Part shown: positions 7,155 to 13,575 of the stretch, piece after piece
How positions within the stretch are numbered: the stretch's first letter is position 1
Layout: the number at the start of each line of letters is the position of its first letter
Origin: a virus
Strand: one strand, 5' to 3'
Length of the DNA: 20,173 nt
IMG/VR virus record: IMGVR_UViG_3300028844_004708
Coordinates: 1-20,173 of that record
Program-made: the position numbers and the translations under genes
Notes under the pieces: model-generated
Seen by the model: only the letters and a program-made list of their open reading frames with translations
Told to the model about the DNA's origin: nothing
The model's database searches: none

Positions 7155-7421
7155 ATGGCATCAGTAAGAAAAGAAGTTACTGGAGTTGCAGCTGAACTAG
7201 CAAACTCTTATGACATGAACCCACAGGGCGGCACTGATATGGGACCAGGCGCAGGTGCAGGACCAGCAACTGGTAAGAAGTATCTAAAGGAGGCCCCAGG
7301 TTATATTAATCAGGGCGGTTCTGCCGATACTGAAGACTATGGACTCTCAAAAGGTCCCCAGAGCGGCTCACTTGGCGTTACAGGCACTTCACTAAGTGGC
7401 GACGGCAAGGGTCGTTTCTAA
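7155..7421 (+). CDS. Gly-rich 88-residue protein of unknown function
   Basis: The start is preceded by AAAGGAGAAATACA. After a short ordered N terminus (MASVRKEVTGVAAELANSYD) the protein is low in hydrophobic residues and rich in Gly, Ser, Pro and Thr (PQGGTDMGPGAGAGPATG, and SLGVTGTSLSGDGKGRF at the end), so it is probably largely disordered. No catalytic motif or signal peptide is present. It is followed 15 bases later by another small gene with its own strong ribosome site. A minor virion protein is possible. A disordered Gly/Ser tail could also be a substrate for one of the modifying enzymes upstream, which is speculation. Confidence 0.7.
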   Translation: MASVRKEVTGVAAELANSYDMNPQGGTDMGPGAGAGPATGKKYLKEAPGYINQGGSADTEDYGLSKGPQSGSLGVTGTSLSGDGKGRF

Positions 7422-7436
7422 TAGGAGGATATTTAA

Positions 7437-7676
7437 ATGGCAGGAGCTGCAGGAAAAGGAGAACGTAGGGTTATTATGATCGGTGATAACCGTTATGGTA
7501 TGCCCGAAGAATATGATCCTGTTCGTAAGCAGAAAACTGTTATGAAATATCGTGAAGGTGACTCGTCTACTAGAGAAGCTAAAGCAGTTTATAACGGTAC
7601 TGGACTTGATCTAGGTACGTATCCTCAAAGACAAATGAATTATGGTAAAAAAGTTGTAAAGCAAAAGGGCGACTAA
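7437..7676 (+). CDS. 79-residue small protein of unknown function
   Basis: The start has AGGAGG at an ideal distance. The product (MAGAAGKGERRVIMIGDNRY, then GMPEEYDPVRKQKTVMKYRE, ending KKVVKQKGD) is charged, soluble and has no recognised motif. Its stop overlaps the next ATG by one base (TAATG), so translation is coupled. It lies in the same run of tiny genes with virion-like character. No function is proposed. Confidence 0.7.
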   Translation: MAGAAGKGERRVIMIGDNRYGMPEEYDPVRKQKTVMKYREGDSSTREAKAVYNGTGLDLGTYPQRQMNYGKKVVKQKGD

Positions 7677-7816
7677 TGGAAATCCCGGCTTTTTTACAAC
7701 GGACAATGCCTAAAATAAAGAAAAAGGCGTACAGCAAGAAGAAAAAAGATTCTATTGCTGTACGCCTTAAATCTGGAAAAGGCATTTCAAAGAAAAAACG
7801 TCAACGGCGTAAATAG
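7676..7816 (+). CDS. 46-residue Lys/Arg-rich protein
   Basis: The ATG at 7676 overlaps the previous stop (TAATG). The product begins MEIPAFLQRTMPKIKKKAYS and ends in GISKKKRQRRK; about half of the residues are Lys or Arg, which suggests nucleic acid binding or a packaged basic peptide. The last 16 bases overlap the convergent - strand gene ending at 7801. A 14-base-pair inverted repeat, which serves as a terminator signal on the - strand, lies inside the coding sequence, so the Lys-rich codons (AAA/AAG) double as its U-tract on the other strand. It is the last + strand gene in the window. Confidence 0.65.
   Translation: MEIPAFLQRTMPKIKKKAYSKKKKDSIAVRLKSGKGISKKKRQRRK
7708..7768 (-). terminator. 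Intrinsic terminator for the leftward operon
   Basis: A perfect 14-base-pair inverted repeat (arms 7724-7737 and 7755-7768, AAGGCGTACAGCAA and its complement) has a 17-base loop. Read on the - strand, the hairpin is followed at once by TTTTTCTTTATTTT. It lies 33 bases past the stop of the last leftward gene and inside the last rightward gene. On the + strand the hairpin has no T-run after it. Confidence 0.8.
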
Positions 7817-8352
7817 TCTCCATAAGTATTTTTAAACCAAGCATGTTTACCAGGGGCGCAGATATAAGGCTGCGCCTTACTTGTTTCTATAACCTTTTGA
7901 TAAATCTCATCAATTCCTTCTACATCAATACTAAAGAATACTAAATCTTCATGGTCTAGATTGGAGTAATCGTATTCTTTACCATCTATATGAATTATAT
8001 CTATATTTTTAACCCCACATTTTTTAATTAAAAACTTGCTAAGTTTTACGCATTTTTCTTCATAGTCAAGTCCAATAATTTTTAAACTCGGAAATTCTTT
8101 ATGCAAATCTAGCATACTGTAAGGATACATTCCTGATCCTACCATAATTAGAGTCTTACATGTTTTAAATTTTGAAGCACACTTTTTTTCTAATAGAGTT
8201 TCTTTTATCCAATTTTTTCTAGGTTGTTTAGAAATAAATAGATCATATCTTTCATTTTTTATAATCCATTCAATAAACTTAAATTCTGTTTCTTTTAGCC
8301 CACGCTTCCAATTAGCTTCTAGTTTTTTAAATGTTTTGGAGGTATCTAGCAC
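7801..8352 (-). CDS. SAM-binding Rossmann protein, nicotianamine-synthase-like or methyltransferase
   Basis: This 183-residue protein starts at a GTG at 8352, preceded by AAGGAG nine bases upstream; that site lies in the end of the upstream glycosyltransferase gene (26-base overlap). Residues 68-79 (LIMVGSGMYPYS) form the SAM-binding glycine loop, with a Pro at 77 that recalls the GxGxxPxS loop of nicotianamine synthase-like enzymes more than ordinary methyltransferases. IGLDYEEKCVKLSK (93-106) gives the acidic ribose-binding Asp96, and IIHIDGKEYDY (119-129) and DLVFFSIDVEG (136-146) complete a class I fold. The family either moves a methyl group or, in nicotianamine synthases, an aminobutyl group from SAM. 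The substrate is unknown. It pairs with the glycosyltransferase, and it is the last gene of the leftward operon. Confidence 0.75.
   Translation of the reverse strand: MLDTSKTFKKLEANWKRGLKETEFKFIEWIIKNERYDLFISKQPRKNWIKETLLEKKCASKFKTCKTLIMVGSGMYPYSMLDLHKEFPSLKIIGLDYEEKCVKLSKFLIKKCGVKNIDIIHIDGKEYDYSNLDHEDLVFFSIDVEGIDEIYQKVIETSKAQPYICAPGKHAWFKNTYGDYLRR
7853..7888 (+). terminator. Probable intrinsic terminator for the rightward operon
   Basis: GGCGCAG (7855-7861) pairs with CTGCGCC (7870-7876), extended by G-U pairs, with an 8-base loop, followed by TTACTTGTTTCT. It lies about 40 bases past the last + strand stop and inside the 3' end of the opposing gene. The U-tract is interrupted, so the call is weaker than for its - strand counterpart. 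Confidence 0.5.
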
Positions 8353-9439
8353 TATTAGTAGCTCCTTCTAGATTCAAATCATTATTATATGGAAATTTTT
8401 CATCCTCTAAAATTTCAGAAAGTAAAGTATAAATTCTTGGTAGTTCGTAGTACGAACATACTTTGAACATTCCATACTCTTTAAATAAGTAGCATCTTAT
8501 TAATTGCTCTAGTTTATGCCCGTCTTGTCTGGGAATTATTATGGAAGGAATTTTAGCTTTTAAAATATCTGTTGTACTATTATAACCTCCATAAGTTATA
8601 TAAGCTGTACAAGTTTCTAACTGCTTTGATAAATTTGGAATATAGTTATGAATTGTAATATTCTTACTACTTTTATCTCCAATTTTTTGATGTAGCTCTG
8701 AATTGCCTAACACAACATTAAAATGTAAATCAGGAAATCTTTTTGCTACTGACTTTAATATTTTATTATAGATAAAAAAACTTTCTTCTTTATTTAGCCC
8801 ACAACTAATATAAACATTATTGTCTGCTTTTTTATGTTGTTTAATTTCTGGATTACATACATAACCTGTATAATATAATCTTTTATCTATATCAGGGTAT
8901 AATTCGCTCCAATAATAGTTTCTAGTCGCATCCGACATTAGAGGTAAGTATCTATCATCCCCATGAACCATTATGTTACAGTCAAAAGTTTCAATAACAT
9001 AGTTAATAGTTTTTGCAACCCAATCTTGAATACTAGCATATTGAGGCTCATCCCAGGGATAGTCCCTAATACTAATTACAATTTTAATTCCTTTTTCTTT
9101 AGCAGTTTCTAAGGCAGAAAAATACTCATAAGAAAATTGTTGCCTACAAAAAGGAAACCCCTCGCAAACTAAAATAGAAATATCATTATTATTTATTAAT
9201 TTTTTAAGTGTTGCTGCCCTTTGCCTAACTTTGTCCTGTTTCATTAAGTATTTAAAGTCATTACTAACTTTATCTGGACGCTCCTCTAAATAATAAGTAT
9301 ATTTAGTATTATACTTAATAGGAGGAGAGTATAATTGGTCTATCACAATAAAAGAGTCTTGTGGAAGCATATCACTGATATACTTCGTTCTCATAGCATG
9401 TCCAAGTCCTCTATAATACTGTGATAGAAAACAAATCAT
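8327..9439 (-). CDS. GT-B glycosyltransferase, MurG/COG4671-like
   Basis: This 370-residue protein starts at an ATG overlapping the ThyX stop (ATGA). The N-terminal domain opens with YYRGLGHAMRTKYIS (8-22), the Gly-rich acceptor-side loop of MurG-like GT-B enzymes. IRDYPWDEP (124-132) and VHGDDRYLPL (158-167) match the COG4671-type layout as I remember it. The C-terminal donor-binding region has TYGGYNSTTDIL (282-293), then PRQDGHKLEQLIR (303-315), the 'GG-NT--E-L...P...EQ--R' signature. It would transfer a sugar from a nucleotide donor. The acceptor is not visible. In a nucleotide-metabolism operon, phage DNA bases are one candidate; a surface or small-molecule acceptor is another. No signal peptide or membrane segment is present. 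Confidence 0.8.
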   Translation of the reverse strand: MICFLSQYYRGLGHAMRTKYISDMLPQDSFIVIDQLYSPPIKYNTKYTYYLEERPDKVSNDFKYLMKQDKVRQRAATLKKLINNNDISILVCEGFPFCRQQFSYEYFSALETAKEKGIKIVISIRDYPWDEPQYASIQDWVAKTINYVIETFDCNIMVHGDDRYLPLMSDATRNYYWSELYPDIDKRLYYTGYVCNPEIKQHKKADNNVYISCGLNKEESFFIYNKILKSVAKRFPDLHFNVVLGNSELHQKIGDKSSKNITIHNYIPNLSKQLETCTAYITYGGYNSTTDILKAKIPSIIIPRQDGHKLEQLIRCYLFKEYGMFKVCSYYELPRIYTLLSEILEDEKFPYNNDLNLEGATNSARYLQNI

Positions 9440-10122
9440 AGATGTGCAAATTCTGCAATCATAGGGAACACAGGTTCTAAAGCTTTAGCACACGCTCTCG
9501 CAATTTCCATATGTTCTTTTTGAGTTCCGTGCCCACTACGAAGATCAATATAGTGAACCCAAGAACGTAAAGTTCCGTTCATATATAGTCTACTTCCAAT
9601 ATTACCCTCTGGTAATACTGCCCTGGCTTGCTCTTTTGCAATGCCACTTTTAATAGCCCATTCATAGACTTCTTTAGACTTTTCAATTACTTCTTTTTGT
9701 TTAGCTTCCCATGCATAGTGTATTTCTTCTTCACTATCAATTTCTACACTATTTTGCCTATTTTTAGTGTCTTGTAATCTGGCTTCTTTAGTTGTAAAAT
9801 CTAAATCTTCAGTGGGGTTAGCATATCTTTGGCTAAACTCTTGAAAAGAAAAACTACGATGTCTTAAAATTTGCCTAGCAATATCTCTTGTTGTTTCTAT
9901 CTCTAAACAAGCACTTACCATTTCTAGAGGTGACCAGTGCCCGTGTTTAATTAGATATCTAATTAGTTTTTCAGATGTTTCAGAGTTCATCTGATTTGAA
10001 GGATTACTTACTCTTGCGCAGTAAGCAATCATTTCTTGTACACTAGTATCTACATCAGGTGCTGGAGATACGATACTTTGATTTGGTATACCTTGTGAGT
10101 ATGATATTAATTTTACTTTCAT
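9436..10122 (-). CDS. thyX: Flavin-dependent thymidylate synthase ThyX
   Basis: The enzyme makes dTMP from dUMP using methylene-tetrahydrofolate, FAD and NADPH. The signature RHRX7S is complete: Arg87-His88-Arg89 ... Ser97, in RHRSFSFQEFSQRY. GHWSPLEM (61-68) matches the usual GHxSxxEH-type stretch, and the C-terminal half has NGTLRSWVHYIDLR with downstream Gln/Glu/His (substrate binding). The start chosen is the ATG at 10122, which overlaps the upstream TAA (TAATG) and has AGGATGG at good distance, giving 228 residues. The upstream in-frame ATGs at 10140 and 10131 lie inside the preceding gene. A phage-borne ThyX frees dTMP supply from the host's folate route. It stands between a small membrane protein and a glycosyltransferase. 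Confidence 0.95.
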   Translation of the reverse strand: MKVKLISYSQGIPNQSIVSPAPDVDTSVQEMIAYCARVSNPSNQMNSETSEKLIRYLIKHGHWSPLEMVSACLEIETTRDIARQILRHRSFSFQEFSQRYANPTEDLDFTTKEARLQDTKNRQNSVEIDSEEEIHYAWEAKQKEVIEKSKEVYEWAIKSGIAKEQARAVLPEGNIGSRLYMNGTLRSWVHYIDLRSGHGTQKEHMEIARACAKALEPVFPMIAEFAHL

Positions 10123-10331
10123 TAGTTCCATCCTAACCATCGTTTGATTGCTGTATATAAAATTTTAGCGTGTTTACCTTGTATATATAAATTTATATTT
10201 GTAACTATAATTCCTATTATGATTAGACTATGATAAAAATGCCCAAAAAATATATAATCATAGTAAGTAGCCACACAAATAGCTAATAATGTACCAATAC
10301 TAGCGAACCAAAATATAATTTTTCTAGTCAT
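10122..10331 (-). CDS. 69-residue membrane protein
   Basis: The product has two hydrophobic segments, about residues 4-24 (KIIFWFASIGTLLAICVATYY) broken by a polar YDYIFFGHFYH, and about 35-50 (SLIIIGIIVTNINLYI), followed by a basic C-terminal end (KHAKILYTAIKRWLGWN). It begins at an ATG overlapping the previous stop (ATGA) and its stop overlaps the ThyX start. No family is recognised. Size and topology would fit a small inner-membrane protein. It sits among DNA-precursor genes, not lysis genes, so a holin role is not suggested by context. Confidence 0.7.
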   Translation of the reverse strand: MTRKIIFWFASIGTLLAICVATYYDYIFFGHFYHSLIIIGIIVTNINLYIQGKHAKILYTAIKRWLGWN

Positions 10332-10921
10332 CTTAGTCTACCTTTTGTAAGTTGTTTAATTTGTTCTTCAGTTTGCGGTAACTGATTTTGGCCTTCATAA
10401 CTACTAGCTATAGCCGCACTTTCTTTAGCTATCTTTTTTTCTTGTTGAACCCAGTTATTATCTTTTGTGCCAGGGTACTTCTCTCCAGGAAATACCATCG
10501 GGACTTTTTTGACTTCTAATAGATTTTGTCGTAAGTAAAAAGAAATACTTCCTACAATCTCTCCAACTTCTACTATTTGCTTTTCTGTACCATAATTATA
10601 CAAAATTACTTTAACTTCATTTCTATAGTCGTAATCAAAATGAGAATTAAGAACTCCTATATTTTTCTCTCTAAGTATATTAGAATAAGATCTAATAAGT
10701 ATTTCTGAAGACGGATTTGTTAATTGAAAATATAATCCAGTATCAATGGATACTGGATTATTATCTACTTCTATAGATGTCAAAGAACAGTTGCGTAAGT
10801 AGAAAAAATTATCAAAAGGAGTTTCTTGTATAGGATCAAAAACAACATTTGTATTTTTTTCTATCTCTTGAGCTACTGTAGATTTTTCATAAAGTACGGT
10901 TAATACATTACTATCTCGCAT
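10328..10921 (-). CDS. dUTPase-fold protein, probably degenerate
   Basis: From the ATG at 10921 the protein has 197 residues; a TTG at 10933 with GGGGAAG upstream would add four. Residues 57-130 follow the dUTPase beta fold: VSIDTGLYFQL, IRSYSNI (in place of the PRSG motif 2), IGVLNSHFDYDYRNEVKVIL (motif 3 region), and VGEIVGSISF (motif 4). The N-terminal AGxDL motif 1 and the Gly-rich motif 5 are not seen. The usual GxID has Asn92 where the Asp is expected, although a nearby DYDY may substitute. A charged Gln/Lys/Glu tail (150-197) follows. It would fit dUTP hydrolysis beside ThyX, but activity is doubtful. The gene overlaps the exonuclease end and shares ATGA with the next gene. Confidence 0.6.
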   Translation of the reverse strand: MRDSNVLTVLYEKSTVAQEIEKNTNVVFDPIQETPFDNFFYLRNCSLTSIEVDNNPVSIDTGLYFQLTNPSSEILIRSYSNILREKNIGVLNSHFDYDYRNEVKVILYNYGTEKQIVEVGEIVGSISFYLRQNLLEVKKVPMVFPGEKYPGTKDNNWVQQEKKIAKESAAIASSYEGQNQLPQTEEQIKQLTKGRLR

Positions 10922-11751
10922 AGAGCGTTCCAAACATCTTCCCCTTCTTTAGCGGCTTCTATAACAGTTTTATTATATTTCTTCAAAGATATTAGTTGTT
11001 CATTTTTTAGAAGCTTTTCTTTACTTGCATTCAAATTTTGTATATATTTTGACTTTCCTTTTAGAGGTAAACTATCAAGTAAGTCTGCTAGAGACGCATA
11101 TTCTTTAGCTAACTGTTGCGCTCTTTTTGGCCCAACACCTTCTACTCCTAGAATATTATCACTTTTATCACCTTCTAGGATACGAGAAAATAGATATTGA
11201 TCTGGTTCCATTTCATAGGTTTCGTAGAATGTTGGCAGATCAATTTCTTTTCTAGAGAACATATTGAATATACTCACGCTGTCAGAGATAAGCTGGTACA
11301 TATCTCGGTCGCTTGTTACAATCCAAGTATGCTCAAATCTTTTAGAAAGATTTAAGACAAGGAATGTGATAATATCGTCTGCTTCTAGTCCACGAAATTT
11401 TAGAGATTGACAAGGAAGTAGCTCTGGGATGTCGTTTAGGCACGCAAAAAACTCTTCATAATGTCGCTGCTCTTCTTCCTCTTTAGGCTTAGTTCTATTG
11501 CCTTTGTAAGAGTCAAGTAGATCCATTCTGTAGTAGCTCTTACCAAAGTCAAAGCACACTATAGTTTTTTCTGCGTTATAACTTTTGCCTAAACTTTCTA
11601 CGGTTCGTAGATAATCATCTTGAAAAGAGTTGTAGTTTTTTCTGTGCAACCAACGGTAAGCTAAGTTGTTACCATCAACTAATAGTAGAGACTTAGGCTG
11701 AGATAATACATTTTCGACCTCAGCTAAGTCATCCCAAGTTTTTGTGTTCAT
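10900..11751 (-). CDS. 5'-3' exonuclease / flap endonuclease (T5 D15, PolI N-domain family)
   Basis: This 283-residue protein has the family's full metal-binding set: LLLVDGNNLAYR (Asp26), VCFDFG (Asp68), YKGNR (82-86), GLEADDII (Glu123, Asp125, Asp126), VTSDRDMYQL (Asp148, Asp150) and GDKSDNILGVEGVGPKRA (Asp195, Asp198), followed by the helix-hairpin-helix that grips the DNA backbone. It would remove RNA primers and 5' flaps during replication or degrade host DNA from 5' ends. It starts a new translation unit after a 51-base gap that holds a promoter candidate. The ribosome site is weak (AGAAAG). It overlaps the dUTPase-fold gene by 22 bases. Confidence 0.93.
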   Translation of the reverse strand: MNTKTWDDLAEVENVLSQPKSLLLVDGNNLAYRWLHRKNYNSFQDDYLRTVESLGKSYNAEKTIVCFDFGKSYYRMDLLDSYKGNRTKPKEEEEQRHYEEFFACLNDIPELLPCQSLKFRGLEADDIITFLVLNLSKRFEHTWIVTSDRDMYQLISDSVSIFNMFSRKEIDLPTFYETYEMEPDQYLFSRILEGDKSDNILGVEGVGPKRAQQLAKEYASLADLLDSLPLKGKSKYIQNLNASKEKLLKNEQLISLKKYNKTVIEAAKEGEDVWNALCEIVMY

Positions 11752-11781
11752 TTTTATTTCTTTCTGTTTAATTTATACTTT

Positions 11782-11810
11782 ATTATACTATAATCTGGGG
11801 GCTTATGCAA
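11782..11810 (-). promoter_or_regulatory. Sigma70-like promoter upstream of the exonuclease
   Basis: On the - strand TTGCAT (11810-11805) and a perfect TATAAT (11787-11782) are 17 bases apart in the only sizeable gap of the leftward block. TATAAATT, close to a T4-type late box, lies just after it. It would drive the exonuclease-to-SAM-protein genes. The -35 lies in the 3' end of the nuclease gene. Confidence 0.5.
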
Positions 11811-12243
11811 TCTTTTTGTAAGCTTCTAACCAGTCTTGAAGTAGCCCCATTTTAAATTCACAGTCAAATCCAGTATAAGAAATCATATTGTTTAAAACAA
11901 TTTCGTCATTCCAACATATATAATCTTTAGAGCGATTCCACCTATAGATTACTAGAGGTTTCTTCTTCATCACCTCTGCTTCTCTTACTGCTTGTCTCCA
12001 GAAATTTAATAAATCAGAGGAGGTAGCGGTTAAAAGTCCGTTCCAGTTTACTTCTGCATAGTGTTTACATTCTATACAATAAGGCCAAGCAGCTGTGTCA
12101 TGTGGAGTCCATAGATCACCCTTTAAATACTCAATAGCCCCACTTAGAGGCATACGTTTAAACTCTATCTTAAGTTCTTTTGTTAATAAATCTCTTATCT
12201 TAGCTTCATAAGCAGAGCCTTTTATTTTACTACGACTAGCCAA
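11803..12243 (-). CDS. PD-(D/E)XK nuclease, Holliday junction resolvase-like
   Basis: This 146-residue protein starts at a TTG (12243) with GGA about seven bases upstream; no ATG precedes residue 31, so the TTG is the likely start. KIKGSAYEAKIRDLL (6-20, Glu13) and FKRMPLSGA (28-36) resemble the start of archaeal-type Holliday resolvases. KGDLW (Asp43) and CIECKHY (Glu58, Lys60) give the PD-(D/E)XK catalytic core. A later WRQAVREAEVMKKKPLVIYR stretch fits the final helix-strand of the fold. It would cut branched DNA during recombination or packaging. It overlaps the glutaredoxin gene by eight bases. A plain endonuclease of the same fold is the alternative. Confidence 0.75.
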   Translation of the reverse strand: MASRSKIKGSAYEAKIRDLLTKELKIEFKRMPLSGAIEYLKGDLWTPHDTAAWPYCIECKHYAEVNWNGLLTATSSDLLNFWRQAVREAEVMKKKPLVIYRWNRSKDYICWNDEIVLNNMISYTGFDCEFKMGLLQDWLEAYKKIA

Positions 12244-12478
12244 TGTTCATTCCATGATCTTCAATGTATTGCATTAGGTCTGTATACCCTCCTACATATT
12301 TTCCCCATAAAAAGATTTGAGGAACTGTTTTAGCGTCGGGTACAGCTTCTAATAGTTGTTCTTTTGTCCATTCTTTTTGAATATTTCTTTCTTCAAAAGA
12401 AATACCTCTTTTTGCTAATTCATCTTTTGCTCGTAAACAAAAAACACAGTCATTTTTAGACCATACAATAGTGCTCAT
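12236..12478 (-). CDS. Glutaredoxin
   Basis: This 80-residue protein has the redox pair Cys11-Val-Phe-Cys14, the cis-proline stretch TVPQIF (51-56) and the GGYTDL (63-68) glutathione-site motif, which is the complete single-domain glutaredoxin layout. Its start overlaps the nrdB stop (ATGA), so it is made with the reductase and most likely serves as its electron donor, using the cysteine pair at the NrdA C terminus. CVFC differs from the common CPYC. It is similar in role to T4 NrdC. Confidence 0.93.
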   Translation of the reverse strand: MSTIVWSKNDCVFCLRAKDELAKRGISFEERNIQKEWTKEQLLEAVPDAKTVPQIFLWGKYVGGYTDLMQYIEDHGMNIG

Positions 12479-13575
12479 AATTTAAACCCTTCGAATGTAT
12501 TTTTACTAATGTCTTGTTTAATACCGCCAACAATATAAGATTCGATCTCAGTTTCTTGTGGCGCATTTTGTAATTCTCTAGAATTGAGCCAGTGTTGTGT
12601 CCAAGGAAGAGGATTATTATTACTTTTCTGATCAAATATAGCTTCTAACCCAATAGCTTTCATACGCTTATTAGCTATCCATTCTACATAGTCAGATAAT
12701 AGTTTCGCATTTAATCCTACCATAGAACCACGCTTAAATAAATATTCTGCCCATTGCTTCTCCTGAGCAACAGCATCTTTATACATTTGATAAACAGTAG
12801 GCTCACATTCTTTAATGATTTCTCTCATTTCAGAATCCCCTTCTGCTGCTCTATAGTTCTTAATAATATGTTGAGAAATAGCTAAGTGCTGAGACTCATC
12901 ACGAGCAATCAATGAAATAATCTTTGCAGAACCTTCCATCAGTTTTAACTCTCCAAATGCAAAAGTGCAGGCAAAAGATACATAGAATCTAATACCTTCT
13001 AGAATGTTAACATTTACTAATGCAAGCCAGAGCTTCTTTTTTAGTTCTCTCTTATCGTTGACTAACCCCAGTTTAAATTTATTTCCATACTCTATAAAGT
13101 CGTCATAAGTTTTAGTCACACTTTCTGCTCTCTCAATAATCATAGGATCATCAAGAATAGTGTCAAAGATTTCAGCAGGGTCAGAATATAAATTTTTAAT
13201 CATATATGTATAAGAACGAGAATGAATAGTTTCAAAAAAGTCCCAAGTAATCATACAAGATTCTAGCTCTGGAAGGGTACAGAAAGGAACAAATGCAAGA
13301 GCAGGCCCCCTGCCTTGAACTGAGTCTAGTAGAGTCTGATACTTTAAGTTAGAAGTAAAGATAAACTTTTGCTCTTCTCTAAGTTCATTATAATCATTTC
13401 TGTCTTTTTGAAGACTTACTTCTTCTGGACGCCAAAAATACCCAAGCTGATTTTGTGTTAGCTTATCAAAAATTGGATACTTAAATACATCATATCTTTG
13501 AGAGTTTAATTCCTCTCCAAAGAACATTGAGCCCTTAGTAAAATCTACTTTCTTTTTATTAAATACTGTCGCCAT
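12475..13575 (-). CDS. nrdB: Ribonucleoside-diphosphate reductase class Ia, beta subunit
   Basis: This 366-residue protein closely follows E. coli NrdB. The diiron ligands are Asp84 (TLLDS), Glu115 and His118 (ETIHSRSY), Glu193 (LEGIRFYVSFAC), Glu227 and His230 (ARDESQH). The radical tyrosine is Tyr122. The FWRPEEV stretch and the C-terminal acidic-hydrophobic tail that docks on NrdA are present (NTFEGFKL). It generates the tyrosyl radical needed for NrdA. The ATG is preceded by AGGATGG, and the gene overlaps the kinase by 17 bases and the glutaredoxin by four. It is intact, with no intein or intron. Confidence 0.97.
   Translation of the reverse strand: MATVFNKKKVDFTKGSMFFGEELNSQRYDVFKYPIFDKLTQNQLGYFWRPEEVSLQKDRNDYNELREEQKFIFTSNLKYQTLLDSVQGRGPALAFVPFCTLPELESCMITWDFFETIHSRSYTYMIKNLYSDPAEIFDTILDDPMIIERAESVTKTYDDFIEYGNKFKLGLVNDKRELKKKLWLALVNVNILEGIRFYVSFACTFAFGELKLMEGSAKIISLIARDESQHLAISQHIIKNYRAAEGDSEMREIIKECEPTVYQMYKDAVAQEKQWAEYLFKRGSMVGLNAKLLSDYVEWIANKRMKAIGLEAIFDQKSNNNPLPWTQHWLNSRELQNAPQETEIESYIVGGIKQDISKNTFEGFKL

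Noticed and set aside
7579-7785. 68-residue - strand frame past the leftward terminator
   Set aside because: It is antisense to two small + strand genes, and the inverted repeat with U-tract within it marks a transcript end.
10131-10140. Upstream ATGs for ThyX (10140, 10131)
   Set aside because: They lie inside the membrane-protein gene; the TAATG junction at 10122 with AGGATGG upstream fits the coupling used by neighbouring genes.
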